Assembly: GCA_001023535.1 (NCBI GenBank)
Contig: CP011020.1
Span: 3,423,734 to 3,487,733 of the forward strand
DNA length: 64,000 nt
Direction: 5' to 3'
From: Pseudomonas chlororaphis
GTDB lineage: Bacteria; Pseudomonadota; Gammaproteobacteria; Pseudomonadales; Pseudomonadaceae
The position numbers were made by a program, and so were the translations under genes. Positions 39,301 to 47,405 of the stretch are shown piece after piece. Each line of letters starts with the position of its first letter. Position 1 is the first letter of the stretch. The notes under the pieces are model-generated. The model was given only the letters and a program-made list of their open reading frames with translations, did not search any database and was not told the origin of the DNA.

Positions 39301-39561
39301 CATAGTCGGCGGTCAGGCCTTCGTAGTGGCGCCCGTCGCCGGTCATGCCGAACGGCGCATAGTCCGGCGCCGACTCGCCCAGCCGCAACGTGCCTTCTGG
39401 CGCAGCCAGGCCCAGTCCGCCGCGCCCAGGGACACCGAATAATCGTCCACGTTCGAACGCCCGAGCACCTGCAACGACTCGGGCGCCGCCTCCACCGGTG
39501 GCGTCACACTCAACGAGCCCAGCAACAGCGCCGCCAGGCCTGTGCGTAGAAGCTGCATCAT
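36329..39561 (-). pseudogene. BvgS/EvgS-like hybrid sensor kinase interrupted by a one-base frameshift
   Basis: If one base is restored at 39393-39394, a 1077-residue kinase results. It has signal peptide [20 protein letters not shown] with VEAAPESL after it, two periplasmic SBP_bac_3 (Venus flytrap) domains, a TM (about residues 530-555 of the restored protein), HisKA ([16 protein letters not shown]), HATPase ([18 protein letters not shown]), receiver ([10 protein letters not shown]) and HPt ([15 protein letters not shown]). All phosphorelay residues are present. Without the restored base the signal peptide (39561-39395) is out of frame with the rest (36329-39395). A sequencing error, a recent mutation or a phase variant are all possible. 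Confidence 0.8.
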
Positions 39562-39767
39562 CGGGGTCAGGTTGTATCGCTTGGCGTAGTCGGCCCGGGA
39601 CGCCGCCGACTGCGTTCGAGTCGGGACACCCGGCTGATGGGTTCAGACTGCCAATACGGGAGAACAGCGAACCGTCCATGGGCCTGTCAAATGGCGGCAG
39701 GCGTGGACTGAGTGTAGGAAATTTCTGAGGATTTGCCTGCCATGCAGCGCAAATTCAGGTGGAGCGC

Positions 39768-39924
39768 TTTCGCGGGCAAGCCCGCTCCCACAGGACTTTG
39801 GGTTTGCCTTGAGTCTGTGGTCGCCACCTAGCCCATTGTGGGAGCGGGCTTGCCCGCGAAAGCGGCCGCACAGCCAACATCGCCATCGACTGCCCCAGCG
39901 CATTCGCGAGCAAGCTCCCACGGG
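39768..39924. repeat. REP family A cluster (three units)
   Basis: Reverse unit at 39768-39793, forward unit at 39837-39862, and a shortened reverse unit at 39902-39924 (missing the GCCCG segment). It lies between pvdA and the hybrid kinase; the remainder of 39562-39942 holds no recognised gene or site. Confidence 0.85.
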
Positions 39925-39942
39925 GAGTCTGGCAGTGGGCGG

Positions 39943-41277
39943 TTACGCCGACGCCAGGTGCAGGTCTGGCACCGGGCGCGCTTGCCCGCGGTGCTTGCCA
40001 TGGTCATACAGCGAGCCGGCGATTTCATCGGCGCGCACCGGCAGGATCGACAGCAAGGTGTCGCTCAAGCCATGGCTGGCCTGGCAGAAGCCCTGCATGT
40101 AGATGGCCGCCTTGCAGCGTTCGTCGGTGATCAGCTTGTAGTGCCGGTCCACTTCGAAATCGCCCAGGTACGGCGCCAGCGGGGCCAGCAGCGAACGGTG
40201 CATCTGCCGCTCATAACCGGTGGCGAGCACCACCGCGTCGTAACGGCGCACGGTCAGTTCGCCGGTGGCGCTGTTGCGCACCGCCAGCTCGATACCGGCG
40301 TCGGTGGCCGTGGCTTTTTCCACGGTGGTCAGGGTACGGAAGGCATGGCGGGCCACGCCGGAGACTTTCTGGCGATAGAAAATCCCGTAGATGCGCTCGA
40401 TCAGGTCGATGTCCACCACCGAATAGTTGGTGTTGTGGTACTCGTTGACCAGGCGCTCGCGCTCGCTGTGGGGCTGCTGGAACACCAGGTCGGTGAATTC
40501 CGGCGAGAACACCTCGTTGACGAACGGACTGTCATCCGCCGGCTTCAGGGCCGAACCGCGCAGAATCATGTCGACCTGGACCGACGGGAAGCTGTCGTTG
40601 AGGTCGATGAAAGCCTCGGCCGCGCTCTGCCCGCCACCGATGATGGCCACCTTCATCGGCTGGCCACTCACGCACGGCTGGGTTGCCATGCGCTCCAGGT
40701 ACTGGGAATGATGGAACACCCGGCGATCGTCCTTGAACGCCTTGAACGCGTCCGGGATGCGCGGCGTGCCGCCGGCGCTGACCACCACCGAACGGGCGGT
40801 GCGGACGAATTCCTCGCCCTGGCTGTCACGGGAAATCACCCGCAGCGCCTCCACCTGCTGGTGGTGCAGCACCGGCTCGATACGCAGCACTTCCTCGCCA
40901 TAGCGGCTCTGTTCGGCGAACTGCGCGGCGACCCAGCGCAGGTAGTCGTTGAACTCCATGCGGCATGGGTAGAAGGTGCCCAGGTTGATGAAATCCACCA
41001 GGCGCCCGTGCTGCTTGAGGTAATTGACGAACGAATAAGGGCTGGTGGGGTTGCGCAGGGTCACCAGGTCCTTGAGGAAGGAAATCTGCAACTCGCTCTG
41101 GGTCACCAGGGTGTTGCCATGCCAGCGGTAGTCGGCCTGCTTGTCGAGGAACAGCACGTCCAGCTCGCCCTGGACCGGCCCTCGCTCCTGCAACGCAATG
41201 GCCAGTGCCAGGTTCGAAGGGCCGAAGCCAATGCCGATCAAGTCGTGAACGATGGGCGATGCAATTGCCTGTGTCAT
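39943..41277 (-). CDS. pvdA: L-ornithine N5-monooxygenase PvdA
   Basis: 444-residue flavoprotein that hydroxylates ornithine for pyoverdine. FAD motif GIGFGPSNLALAIA (about 15-28), NADPH motif IIGGGQSAAEAF (about 214-225), and the ATGYE segment (about 360). The N-terminal DKQADYRWHGNTL and SFLKDLVTLRNPTSPYSF are typical of siderophore hydroxylases. AGGA eight bases upstream of the ATG. A PvdS box lies about 100-120 bases upstream. pvdQ, which follows pvdA in P. aeruginosa, is not here. Confidence 0.98.
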   Translation of the reverse strand: MTQAIASPIVHDLIGIGFGPSNLALAIALQERGPVQGELDVLFLDKQADYRWHGNTLVTQSELQISFLKDLVTLRNPTSPYSFVNYLKQHGRLVDFINLGTFYPCRMEFNDYLRWVAAQFAEQSRYGEEVLRIEPVLHHQQVEALRVISRDSQGEEFVRTARSVVVSAGGTPRIPDAFKAFKDDRRVFHHSQYLERMATQPCVSGQPMKVAIIGGGQSAAEAFIDLNDSFPSVQVDMILRGSALKPADDSPFVNEVFSPEFTDLVFQQPHSERERLVNEYHNTNYSVVDIDLIERIYGIFYRQKVSGVARHAFRTLTTVEKATATDAGIELAVRNSATGELTVRRYDAVVLATGYERQMHRSLLAPLAPYLGDFEVDRHYKLITDERCKAAIYMQGFCQASHGLSDTLLSILPVRADEIAGSLYDHGKHRGQARPVPDLHLASA

Positions 41278-41375
41278 TCCAGTGTCCTCTGGAGAAGCCC
41301 CTCAACAGGGCGCGAAAAGCCTGGGGGTAACCGACCGGCCCGAGTGCAGGGCCGGCAAGTCGTCTGTTGAGAGGA

Positions 41376-41399
41376 ACGAGGACAAGGAAAAAAAATTTA
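41376..41399 (-). promoter_or_regulatory. PvdS (iron-starvation) box of pvdA
   Basis: TAAAT (41399-41395), exactly 16 bases, CGT (41378-41376) on the minus strand. Matches the IS-box consensus and lies about 100 bases upstream of the pvdA start. Confidence 0.85.
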
Positions 41400-41425
41400 C
41401 CGCCGCGCGAATCGCCAGCGGCAAA

Positions 41426-41908
41426 TCAAGGCGTGTCCCACTGTCGCACCCGAACGCGACAGTGCTTCATGGCATTGACGATGTGCTTTTCCACCAGCGC
41501 CCGGGAAATGCCCAGGCGCTCGGCGATCTGCGGGTGCGACAAGCCTTCGAGCTTGCGCAACAGGAAACTTTCGCGGCACAGCGGCGGCAACTCGGCCAGG
41601 GCGCGCTGGAGCATGTCCAGGCGCTGGCCGTGATCGAGACAGGTGTGGGGCGATGGCGTGAAGAAGCGTTCTTCGCTGTCCAGCACGTCCAGGGATTCGA
41701 CCTGGCGCAGGGTGTTGCGCCGATGGCCGTCGATCACCAGGTTCAACGCCGTGCGATACAGGAAGGCCCGCGGCTGTTCGATGGGCGTGTCGCTGGCGCG
41801 CTCCAGAACCCGCACATAGGCGTCATGCACCACATCCTCGGCCGCCTGGCGGCTGCCTAGCCTGGCGTTCAGGAAACACACCAGCTCGCGATAGTAGTTT
41901 TCCAACAT
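41426..41908 (-). CDS. fpvI: ECF sigma factor FpvI (FecI-like)
   Basis: 160 residues from MLENYYRELVCFLNARLGSR (ATG at 41908, with GGGAG five bases upstream). Region 2 includes AAEDVVHDAYVRVLER and region 4 ends LERLGISRALVEKHIVNAM-like (AERLGISRALVEKH). Order pvdA-fpvI-pvdR-pvdT-opmQ equals PA2386-PA2391 of P. aeruginosa, which supports FpvI. It is expected to drive fpvA when ferripyoverdine is bound. Its anti-sigma FpvR is not beside it. It is not PvdS. Confidence 0.88.
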   Translation of the reverse strand: MLENYYRELVCFLNARLGSRQAAEDVVHDAYVRVLERASDTPIEQPRAFLYRTALNLVIDGHRRNTLRQVESLDVLDSEERFFTPSPHTCLDHGQRLDMLQRALAELPPLCRESFLLRKLEGLSHPQIAERLGISRALVEKHIVNAMKHCRVRVRQWDTP

Positions 41909-42005
41909 GACTCCCGTGCGCAATGGCTGCGACCGCTATCCCTGTGTCCACTCGGCGTGCCTGGAACAGGCAGTGGCACGATAGTGGCAGATTCAATCGC
42001 GTAAT

Positions 42006-42020
42006 TTATAGTAATTCTCA
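42006..42020 (-). promoter_or_regulatory. Candidate Fur box upstream of fpvI
   Basis: TGAGAAT-T-ACTATAA on the minus strand matches the 7-1-7 Fur consensus TGATAAT-N-ATTATCA at 11 of 14 arm positions. It overlaps a TATAAA -10-like hexamer with a TTTAAA -35-like hexamer 16 bases away, so iron-bound Fur would block the promoter. Confidence 0.6.
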
Positions 42021-42110
42021 TATAGATTTAAAGCTTTCGTTTGTGTCGATGCCTATTCGTTCAAGTTGAACCGCAGCCGCACACCCTAGATCTCTAGGCC
42101 AGTACAGCTT

Positions 42111-42246
42111 TTGTGGCGAGGGAGCTTGCTCCCGCTGGACTGCGCAGCAGGCCCAAGAGCAAACACTTCCACCGAGCCAGAAAAATCGGAGGTTGAGTGT
42201 TTGGGGTCGCTTCGCAACCCAGCGGGAGCAAGCTCCCTCGCCACGG
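42111..42246. repeat. REP family B inverted pair with nested hairpin
   Basis: Forward unit at 42113 and reverse unit ending at 42246. The centre carries AAACACT/AGTGTTT arms (42154-42201), so the whole 136 bp can fold as one long structure. It occupies the place where fpvR lies in P. aeruginosa. Confidence 0.88.
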
Positions 42247-42291
42247 TCGCGGCGGCTGACGCGCCAACCTGCTACCAAGTGTTTCAACCAG

Positions 42292-42315
42292 TAAATTCCC
42301 GCCCAAAACGCTCGT
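42292..42315 (+). promoter_or_regulatory. PvdS box of pvdR-pvdT-opmQ
   Basis: TAAAT (42292-42296), 16 bases, CGT (42313-42315), 67 bases before the pvdR start. Confidence 0.85.
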
Positions 42316-42382
42316 TTACCAGAACAGCCTCCCGTCCCTGCCCCTGCTACGACGGGCTTGAACCCATCGGCCGGAACCCTGC

Positions 42383-43534
42383 ATGAAACGTCCCCGCCCT
42401 ACCCGACGCGCCTGGCTCCTTACCATCACCCTGCTGCCCGCCGTCGCCTTCGCCGCCTGGCAAGCCGTCGCGCCGACGCCCACCGCCCGGGCGACCGCCG
42501 CCGTCAGCCGTGGCGACATCGAAAACAGCGTCACCGCCCTCGGCACCCTGCAACCGCGGCGCTACGTGGACGTCGGCGCCCAGGCGTCCGGACAGATCCA
42601 GAAGATCCACGTGGAAGCCGGCGACGAAGTGCGCGAAGGCCAGTTGCTGGTGGAAATCGATCCGTCCACGCAAAAAGCCAAGCTGGACGCCGGGCGCTTC
42701 GCCATCGAAAACCTCAAGGCCCAGTTGCAGGAGCAACGGGCGCAACACGACCTGGCCCAGCAGAAATCCCGCCGCCAGCAGCAACTGCAGGCCGGCGGCG
42801 CTACCCGCGAGGAAGACGTGCAGACCGCCCAGGCCGAGGTGCGTGCCACCCAGGCGCGCATCGACATGTTCCAGGCCCGGATCCGCGAAGCTCAAGCCAG
42901 CCTGCGCAGCGACGAGGCCGAGTTGGGCTACACACGGATCTACGCGCCCATGAGCGGCACCGTGGTCGCCGTCGGCGCCCGGGAAGGCCAGACGCTCAAC
43001 GCGCAGCAACAGACTCCGCTGATCCTGCGCATCGCCCGGCTGACGCCCATGACGGTCTGGGCCGAGGTCTCGGAAGCCGACATCGGCCACGTCAAACCGG
43101 GCATGAACGCCTACTTCACCACCCTGGCGGGCGGCACCCGGCGCTGGAGCAGCACCGTTCGCCAGATCCTCCCGGTGCCGCCCCGCCCCCTGGAAGCCAG
43201 CCAGGGCGGCAGCCCCACCGGTGGTCGTAGCGGCAGCGAGCGCGTGGTGCTCTACACCGTGCTGCTGGATGTCGACAACGCCGACCGCGCCCTGATGACG
43301 GACATGACCGCCCAAGTATTTTTCGTCGCCGCCCAGGCCCACGACGTGCTCAGCGTGCCCACCGCCGCGTTGCAGGATGCCGCCGGCCAGGTGCTGGTGG
43401 TGGCCGATAATGGCGACGTCCAACCACGCACGGTGCGCACCGGCATCAGTGATCGACTGCGCACCCAGGTGCTCGATGGCCTGAATGAAGGCGAACGGGT
43501 GCTGATCGGCCCGGCGCCCGGCAGCGGAGGCTGA
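42383..43534 (+). CDS. pvdR: PvdR, MacA-type periplasmic adaptor of pyoverdine efflux
   Basis: 383 residues. N-terminal anchor or signal (RAWLLTITLLPAVAFAAW), lipoyl halves around DVGAQASGQIQKIHVEAGDE and YAPMSGTVVAVGAREGQTL, an alpha-hairpin coiled coil (about 105-180; Gln-rich) and a beta-barrel/MP domain. The PvdRT-OpmQ tripartite pump recycles and secretes pyoverdine from the periplasm. The stop codon directly precedes the pvdT ATG (TGAATG). Confidence 0.94.
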   Translation: MKRPRPTRRAWLLTITLLPAVAFAAWQAVAPTPTARATAAVSRGDIENSVTALGTLQPRRYVDVGAQASGQIQKIHVEAGDEVREGQLLVEIDPSTQKAKLDAGRFAIENLKAQLQEQRAQHDLAQQKSRRQQQLQAGGATREEDVQTAQAEVRATQARIDMFQARIREAQASLRSDEAELGYTRIYAPMSGTVVAVGAREGQTLNAQQQTPLILRIARLTPMTVWAEVSEADIGHVKPGMNAYFTTLAGGTRRWSSTVRQILPVPPRPLEASQGGSPTGGRSGSERVVLYTVLLDVDNADRALMTDMTAQVFFVAAQAHDVLSVPTAALQDAAGQVLVVADNGDVQPRTVRTGISDRLRTQVLDGLNEGERVLIGPAPGSGG

Positions 43535-45505
43535 ATGGACACGCCCCTGATCGAACTGCGGGACATCCGCAAGGCTTACGGCGGTGGCGACAGCCCTCGG
43601 GTGGAGGTGCTGCGGGGCATCGACCTGTCGATCCACGCCGGGGAATTCCTGGCAATCGTCGGGGCGTCCGGCTCCGGCAAATCGACACTGATGAATATTC
43701 TCGGCTGCCTCGACCGGCCCACCAGCGGCGAGTACCGCTTCGCCGGCGAAGACGTCGCCCGCCTGGGCAGCGACGAATTGGCCTGGCTGCGGCGCGAAGC
43801 CTTCGGATTCGTGTTCCAGGGCTACCACTTGATCCCGTCCGGCACCGCCCAGGAAAACGTCGAAATGCCGGCCATCTACGCCGGCACCTCGGCCGCTGAA
43901 CGCCACGCACGGGCCCAGGCGCTGCTCGAACGCCTTGGCCTGGCGAGCCGCACCGGCAACCGTCCGCACCAACTCTCCGGCGGGCAACAGCAACGGGTGT
44001 CGATTGCCCGAGCGTTGATGAACGGCGGTCACATCATCCTCGCCGACGAACCCACCGGCGCCCTCGACAGCCAGAGCGGCATCGAAGTCATGGCCTTGCT
44101 CGACGAGTTGGCGAGCCAGGGCCACGTGGTGATCCTGATCACCCATGACCGCGAAGTGGCGGCACGGGCCAAGCGCATCATCGAAATCCGCGACGGGTCG
44201 ATCATCAGCGACAGCGCCAACGGCGCGCCCGCGACGCCCTGCGCCAACCCAAAGGCGTTGCAGGCCGTGGACCTGCGCCAGCGGCTGAGTGCCGGCAGCG
44301 AACACAACGGCGCCTGGAAAGGCGAACTGCTCGACGCCGTGCACGCCGCGTGGCGGGTGATGTGGATCAACCGTTTCCGCACCGCCCTGACCTTGCTCGG
44401 CATCATCATCGGCGTGGCGTCGGTGGTGGTGATGCTGGCGGTGGGCGAAGGCAGCAAGCGCCAGGTGATGGCCCAGATGGGCGCCTTCGGCTCCAACATC
44501 ATCTACCTCAACGGCATCGCGCCCAACCCGCGCGCCACCAAGGGCATCATCAGCGAACAGGACCTGGCCGCCCTCGCCGCCCTGCCCGAGGTGCAACGCA
44601 TCATGCCGGTCAACGGTGCCGAAGCCAGTGTGCGCTTCGGCAACCTCGACCACAAAAGCTACGTCGGCGGCAACGACACGCACTTTCCGCTTATCTTCAA
44701 TTGGCCGGTGGTCCAGGGCAGTTACTTCAGCGATGCCGATGAGCGCAGCGCGGCGGCGGTCGCCGTGATCGGCCACAAGGTCCGGCAGAAACTGCTCAAG
44801 GACGTCGCCGACCCCATCGGCCGCTACATCCTGATCGAGAACGTACCGTTCCAGGTGGTCGGCGTGCTCGCGGAAAAAGGCGCCAGCTCCGGCGACTCCG
44901 ACGCCGACAACCGCATCGCCGTGCCCTACTCCGCCGCCAGCGTGCGACTGTTCGGTAGCCGGCACCCGGAATACGTGGTGATCGCCGCCCGGGACTCCGG
45001 CAAGGTCCGTCAGGCCGAACAGGCGGTGTCCCGCACCCTGTTGCGCCTGCACGACGGCCAGCAGGATTTCGAACTGACCAACAACGCCGCGATGATCCAG
45101 GCCGAGGCGCGCACCCAAGGGACGCTGTCGCTGATGCTCGGGGCGATTGCTGCGATTTCGCTGCTGGTGGGCGGCATCGGCGTGATGAACATCATGCTCA
45201 TGACCGTGCGCGAACGGACCCGGGAAATCGGCATTCGCATGGCCACCGGCGCCCGCCAACGGGACATCCTGCGCCAGTTCCTCACCGAGGCGGTGATGCT
45301 CTCGGTGGTCGGCGGCCTGGCTGGCATCGGCCTGGCCTTGCTGGTGGGCGGCGCGTTGCTGCTGGGCAAGATCGCGGTGGCGTTCGAATGGCTGGCGGTG
45401 TTCGGCGCCTTCGGTTGCGCCCTGGCCACCGGCGTTGTGTTTGGCTTCATGCCGGCCCGCAAGGCCGCCCGCCTCGACCCCGTCGCGGCCCTCACCAGTG
45501 AATGA
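43535..45505 (+). CDS. pvdT: PvdT, MacB-type ABC transporter of pyoverdine efflux
   Basis: 656 residues. N-terminal nucleotide-binding domain (1-230; Walker [10 protein letters not shown], signature [12 protein letters not shown], Walker [14 protein letters not shown]), TM1 near 280-305 ([20 protein letters not shown]), a large periplasmic domain, then three TM helices at the C-terminus with [18 protein letters not shown] between them. Couples ATP hydrolysis to PvdR/OpmQ. The downstream opmQ begins five bases after the stop. Confidence 0.95.
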   Translation: MDTPLIELRDIRKAYGGGDSPRVEVLRGIDLSIHAGEFLAIVGASGSGKSTLMNILGCLDRPTSGEYRFAGEDVARLGSDELAWLRREAFGFVFQGYHLIPSGTAQENVEMPAIYAGTSAAERHARAQALLERLGLASRTGNRPHQLSGGQQQRVSIARALMNGGHIILADEPTGALDSQSGIEVMALLDELASQGHVVILITHDREVAARAKRIIEIRDGSIISDSANGAPATPCANPKALQAVDLRQRLSAGSEHNGAWKGELLDAVHAAWRVMWINRFRTALTLLGIIIGVASVVVMLAVGEGSKRQVMAQMGAFGSNIIYLNGIAPNPRATKGIISEQDLAALAALPEVQRIMPVNGAEASVRFGNLDHKSYVGGNDTHFPLIFNWPVVQGSYFSDADERSAAAVAVIGHKVRQKLLKDVADPIGRYILIENVPFQVVGVLAEKGASSGDSDADNRIAVPYSAASVRLFGSRHPEYVVIAARDSGKVRQAEQAVSRTLLRLHDGQQDFELTNNAAMIQAEARTQGTLSLMLGAIAAISLLVGGIGVMNIMLMTVRERTREIGIRMATGARQRDILRQFLTEAVMLSVVGGLAGIGLALLVGGALLLGKIAVAFEWLAVFGAFGCALATGVVFGFMPARKAARLDPVAALTSE

Positions 45506-45509
45506 ATGC

Positions 45510-46910
45510 ATGCCGATGAAAGCGCACCTGACCCTCCTGGCCGCCAGCCTGCTACTGGCGGCGTGCAGCACTCCGTTGTCGCCCCCGGACAGCGGCATCC
45601 AATCGCCATCGACCTGGCAGCACCTCGAAACTCCCGCCGCCGAGGCAGACAACCGGCAATGGTGGACGCAATTTGGCAGCCCACAACTCAATCGTCTGAT
45701 CGAGCAGGCACGCCTGGACAGCCACGACCTCGCCGCCGCCATGGCACGGGTTCGCCAGGCCCAGGCCAACGCAGTGATCGCCGGTGCGCCCCTGCTGCCG
45801 GAACTCAAGGCCGGGCTCAACGGCACGCGCCAGGAACTATTGCGCGGCAAGGGCTACAGCCAACTGGACGTGGACCGGGACAACCGCTCGCTGGATTACT
45901 ACGACGCCAACCTCAGCGCCACCTATGAGCTGGATTTCTGGGGAGGCAAACGCGCGGCCCGGGACAGCGCGCTGGGCACCCTGGCGGCCAGCCGGTTCGA
46001 CCGGGCGACCGTGGAATTGACCCTGCTCAGTGGCGTCGCCAACAGCTACACCCAGGCGCTGTCCCTGGGCGAACAACGACGCATCGCCGAACTGAACCTG
46101 GCCAATGCCCAAAGCGTGCTCGACCTGGTGCAGACCCGCTACGACGCCGGCAGCGCCACCGCCGTGGAACTGTCCCAGCAGAAAGGCCTGGTGGCAGCGC
46201 AGCAGCGCCGGCTGCCGCAGGTGCAGCAACAGGCCCGGGAGGCGCTGATCACCCTGGCGACGCTGTTGGGGCAGCCGGTGCAGGCGGTCCGCCTCGAGGC
46301 CGAGGACTTCGACCGCCTGCACTGGCCGTCCATCGACGCCGGCGTGCCCAGCGACCTGCTGCGCCGCCGCCCGGACATCGCCGCCGCCGAAGCACGCCTG
46401 AGCGCCGCCGAAGCCGACATCCGCGTGGCGCGCGCGGCAATGCTACCCTCGATGACCCTGGGCCTGAGCCTCGCCAGCGGTGCCGACATCGCCGACCAGG
46501 TGTTGCGCAACAACGTCTACAACCTCACCGCCGGCCTGGCGGCGCCAGTGTTCAACAACGGCCGCCTGAAAGCCGAACGGGACAAGGCCACCGCCCGCCA
46601 GGAAGAGCTGCTGCAAACCTACCGCGCGGCCATCATCAACGGCTTCGCCGACGTCGAAAAAGCCTTGAACGGCATCAACGGCCTGGAACGACAACGGCAG
46701 TGGCAAGCCGAAGAACTGCAACAGGCCCAAAGCGCCTTCGACATCGCCCAGCGCCGCTACCAGGCCGGCGCCGAAGACCTGCTCACCGTGCTGGAAACCC
46801 AACGCACCCTCTACGCCGCCCAGGACATGAACGTGCAACTGCGCCTGGCCCGAGTCCAGGCCAGCGTGGCGTTGTACAAGGCGTTGGGTGGGGGGTGGCG
46901 GGTGATGTAG
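45510..46910 (+). CDS. opmQ: OpmQ, TolC/OprM-type outer-membrane efflux lipoprotein
   Basis: 466 residues from MPMKAHLTLLAASLLLAACS; the lipobox LLAAC predicts a lipidated Cys near 20 and a second ATG six bases later is possible. Two OEP repeats (about 60-260 and 275-460) build the beta-barrel and alpha-tunnel (AMARVRQAQANAVIAGAPLL; RRRPDIAAAEARLSAAEADI). Third component of PvdRT-OpmQ. An in-frame upstream extension overlapping pvdT was rejected. Confidence 0.93.
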   Translation: MPMKAHLTLLAASLLLAACSTPLSPPDSGIQSPSTWQHLETPAAEADNRQWWTQFGSPQLNRLIEQARLDSHDLAAAMARVRQAQANAVIAGAPLLPELKAGLNGTRQELLRGKGYSQLDVDRDNRSLDYYDANLSATYELDFWGGKRAARDSALGTLAASRFDRATVELTLLSGVANSYTQALSLGEQRRIAELNLANAQSVLDLVQTRYDAGSATAVELSQQKGLVAAQQRRLPQVQQQAREALITLATLLGQPVQAVRLEAEDFDRLHWPSIDAGVPSDLLRRRPDIAAAEARLSAAEADIRVARAAMLPSMTLGLSLASGADIADQVLRNNVYNLTAGLAAPVFNNGRLKAERDKATARQEELLQTYRAAIINGFADVEKALNGINGLERQRQWQAEELQQAQSAFDIAQRRYQAGAEDLLTVLETQRTLYAAQDMNVQLRLARVQASVALYKALGGGWRVM

Positions 46911-46960
46911 GCCTCGAACACACCATCAAGTCACCCAGCTGTTCACTTGAGCTCAATCTA

Positions 46961-47084
46961 AAGCCAAGTGCACCCGTGGCGAGGGAGCTTGCTCCCGCTG
47001 GGCTGCGCAGCAGCCCTAAGACCTTGCGGTCGCTGCGCAACCGAGCGGGAGCAAGCTCCCTCGCCACAAGTAATTCCCGTCCCT
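46961..47084. repeat. REP family B pair, left copy of a duplicated 125-bp unit
   Basis: Inverted family B pair with flanks AAGCCAAGTG on the left and AATTCCCG on the right. The same unit with flanks recurs at 47262-47388 with only a few substitutions, so it is a recent local direct duplication. Confidence 0.88.
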
Positions 47085-47261
47085 ATAAAGGGTGTTCGGC
47101 TTTGGTTCTGTTTATCCGGCCATGTAGGACTCCCCAGCCAGGCTACATCGCCTTGCGCCGTGGCAAGCGAGCGCTGGGCATCCAGCAAATGATTTGAGTT
47201 GGCAGAACTGCTAGCAAACCGCGCCCTGGACATCGCCGCGCCGCGCTAAACGCATACCTCC
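47085..47261. other. Unexplained sequence between the duplicated REP units
   Basis: 177 bases downstream of opmQ and pvdP (convergent). A reading frame with a short Arg-rich peptide exists, but it has no ribosome-binding site and no recognised similarity. No promoter, operator or terminator is evident. It could be a relic of a lost gene. Confidence 0.35.
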
Positions 47262-47388
47262 AAGCCAAGTGACACCCGTGGCGAGGGAGCTTGCTCCCGC
47301 TGGGCTGCGCAGCAGCCCTGAGATCTTGCGGTCGCTGCGCAACCGAGCGGGAGCAAGCTCCCTCGCCACAAATAATTCCCGCCCCTGT
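47262..47388. repeat. REP family B pair, right copy of the duplicated unit
   Basis: Near-identical to 46961-47084, including the flanking AAGCCAAGTG and AATAATTCCCG, with changes such as TAAGACC to TGAGATC in the loop. Confidence 0.88.
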
Positions 47389-47405
47389 TCATCCAATCAG
47401 AAAGG

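Noticed and set aside
39394..39400. Programmed ribosomal frameshift in the hybrid kinase gene
   Set aside because: The junction (CAG AAG GCA) has no X-XXY-YYZ slippery heptamer and no obvious downstream stimulatory structure; a simple base deletion explains it better.
42347..45850. 1167-residue open frame on the minus strand across pvdR and pvdT
   Set aside because: It is the antisense shadow of two well-recognised genes. Composition is Gly/His/Gln-rich without domains, as expected from high-GC third positions.
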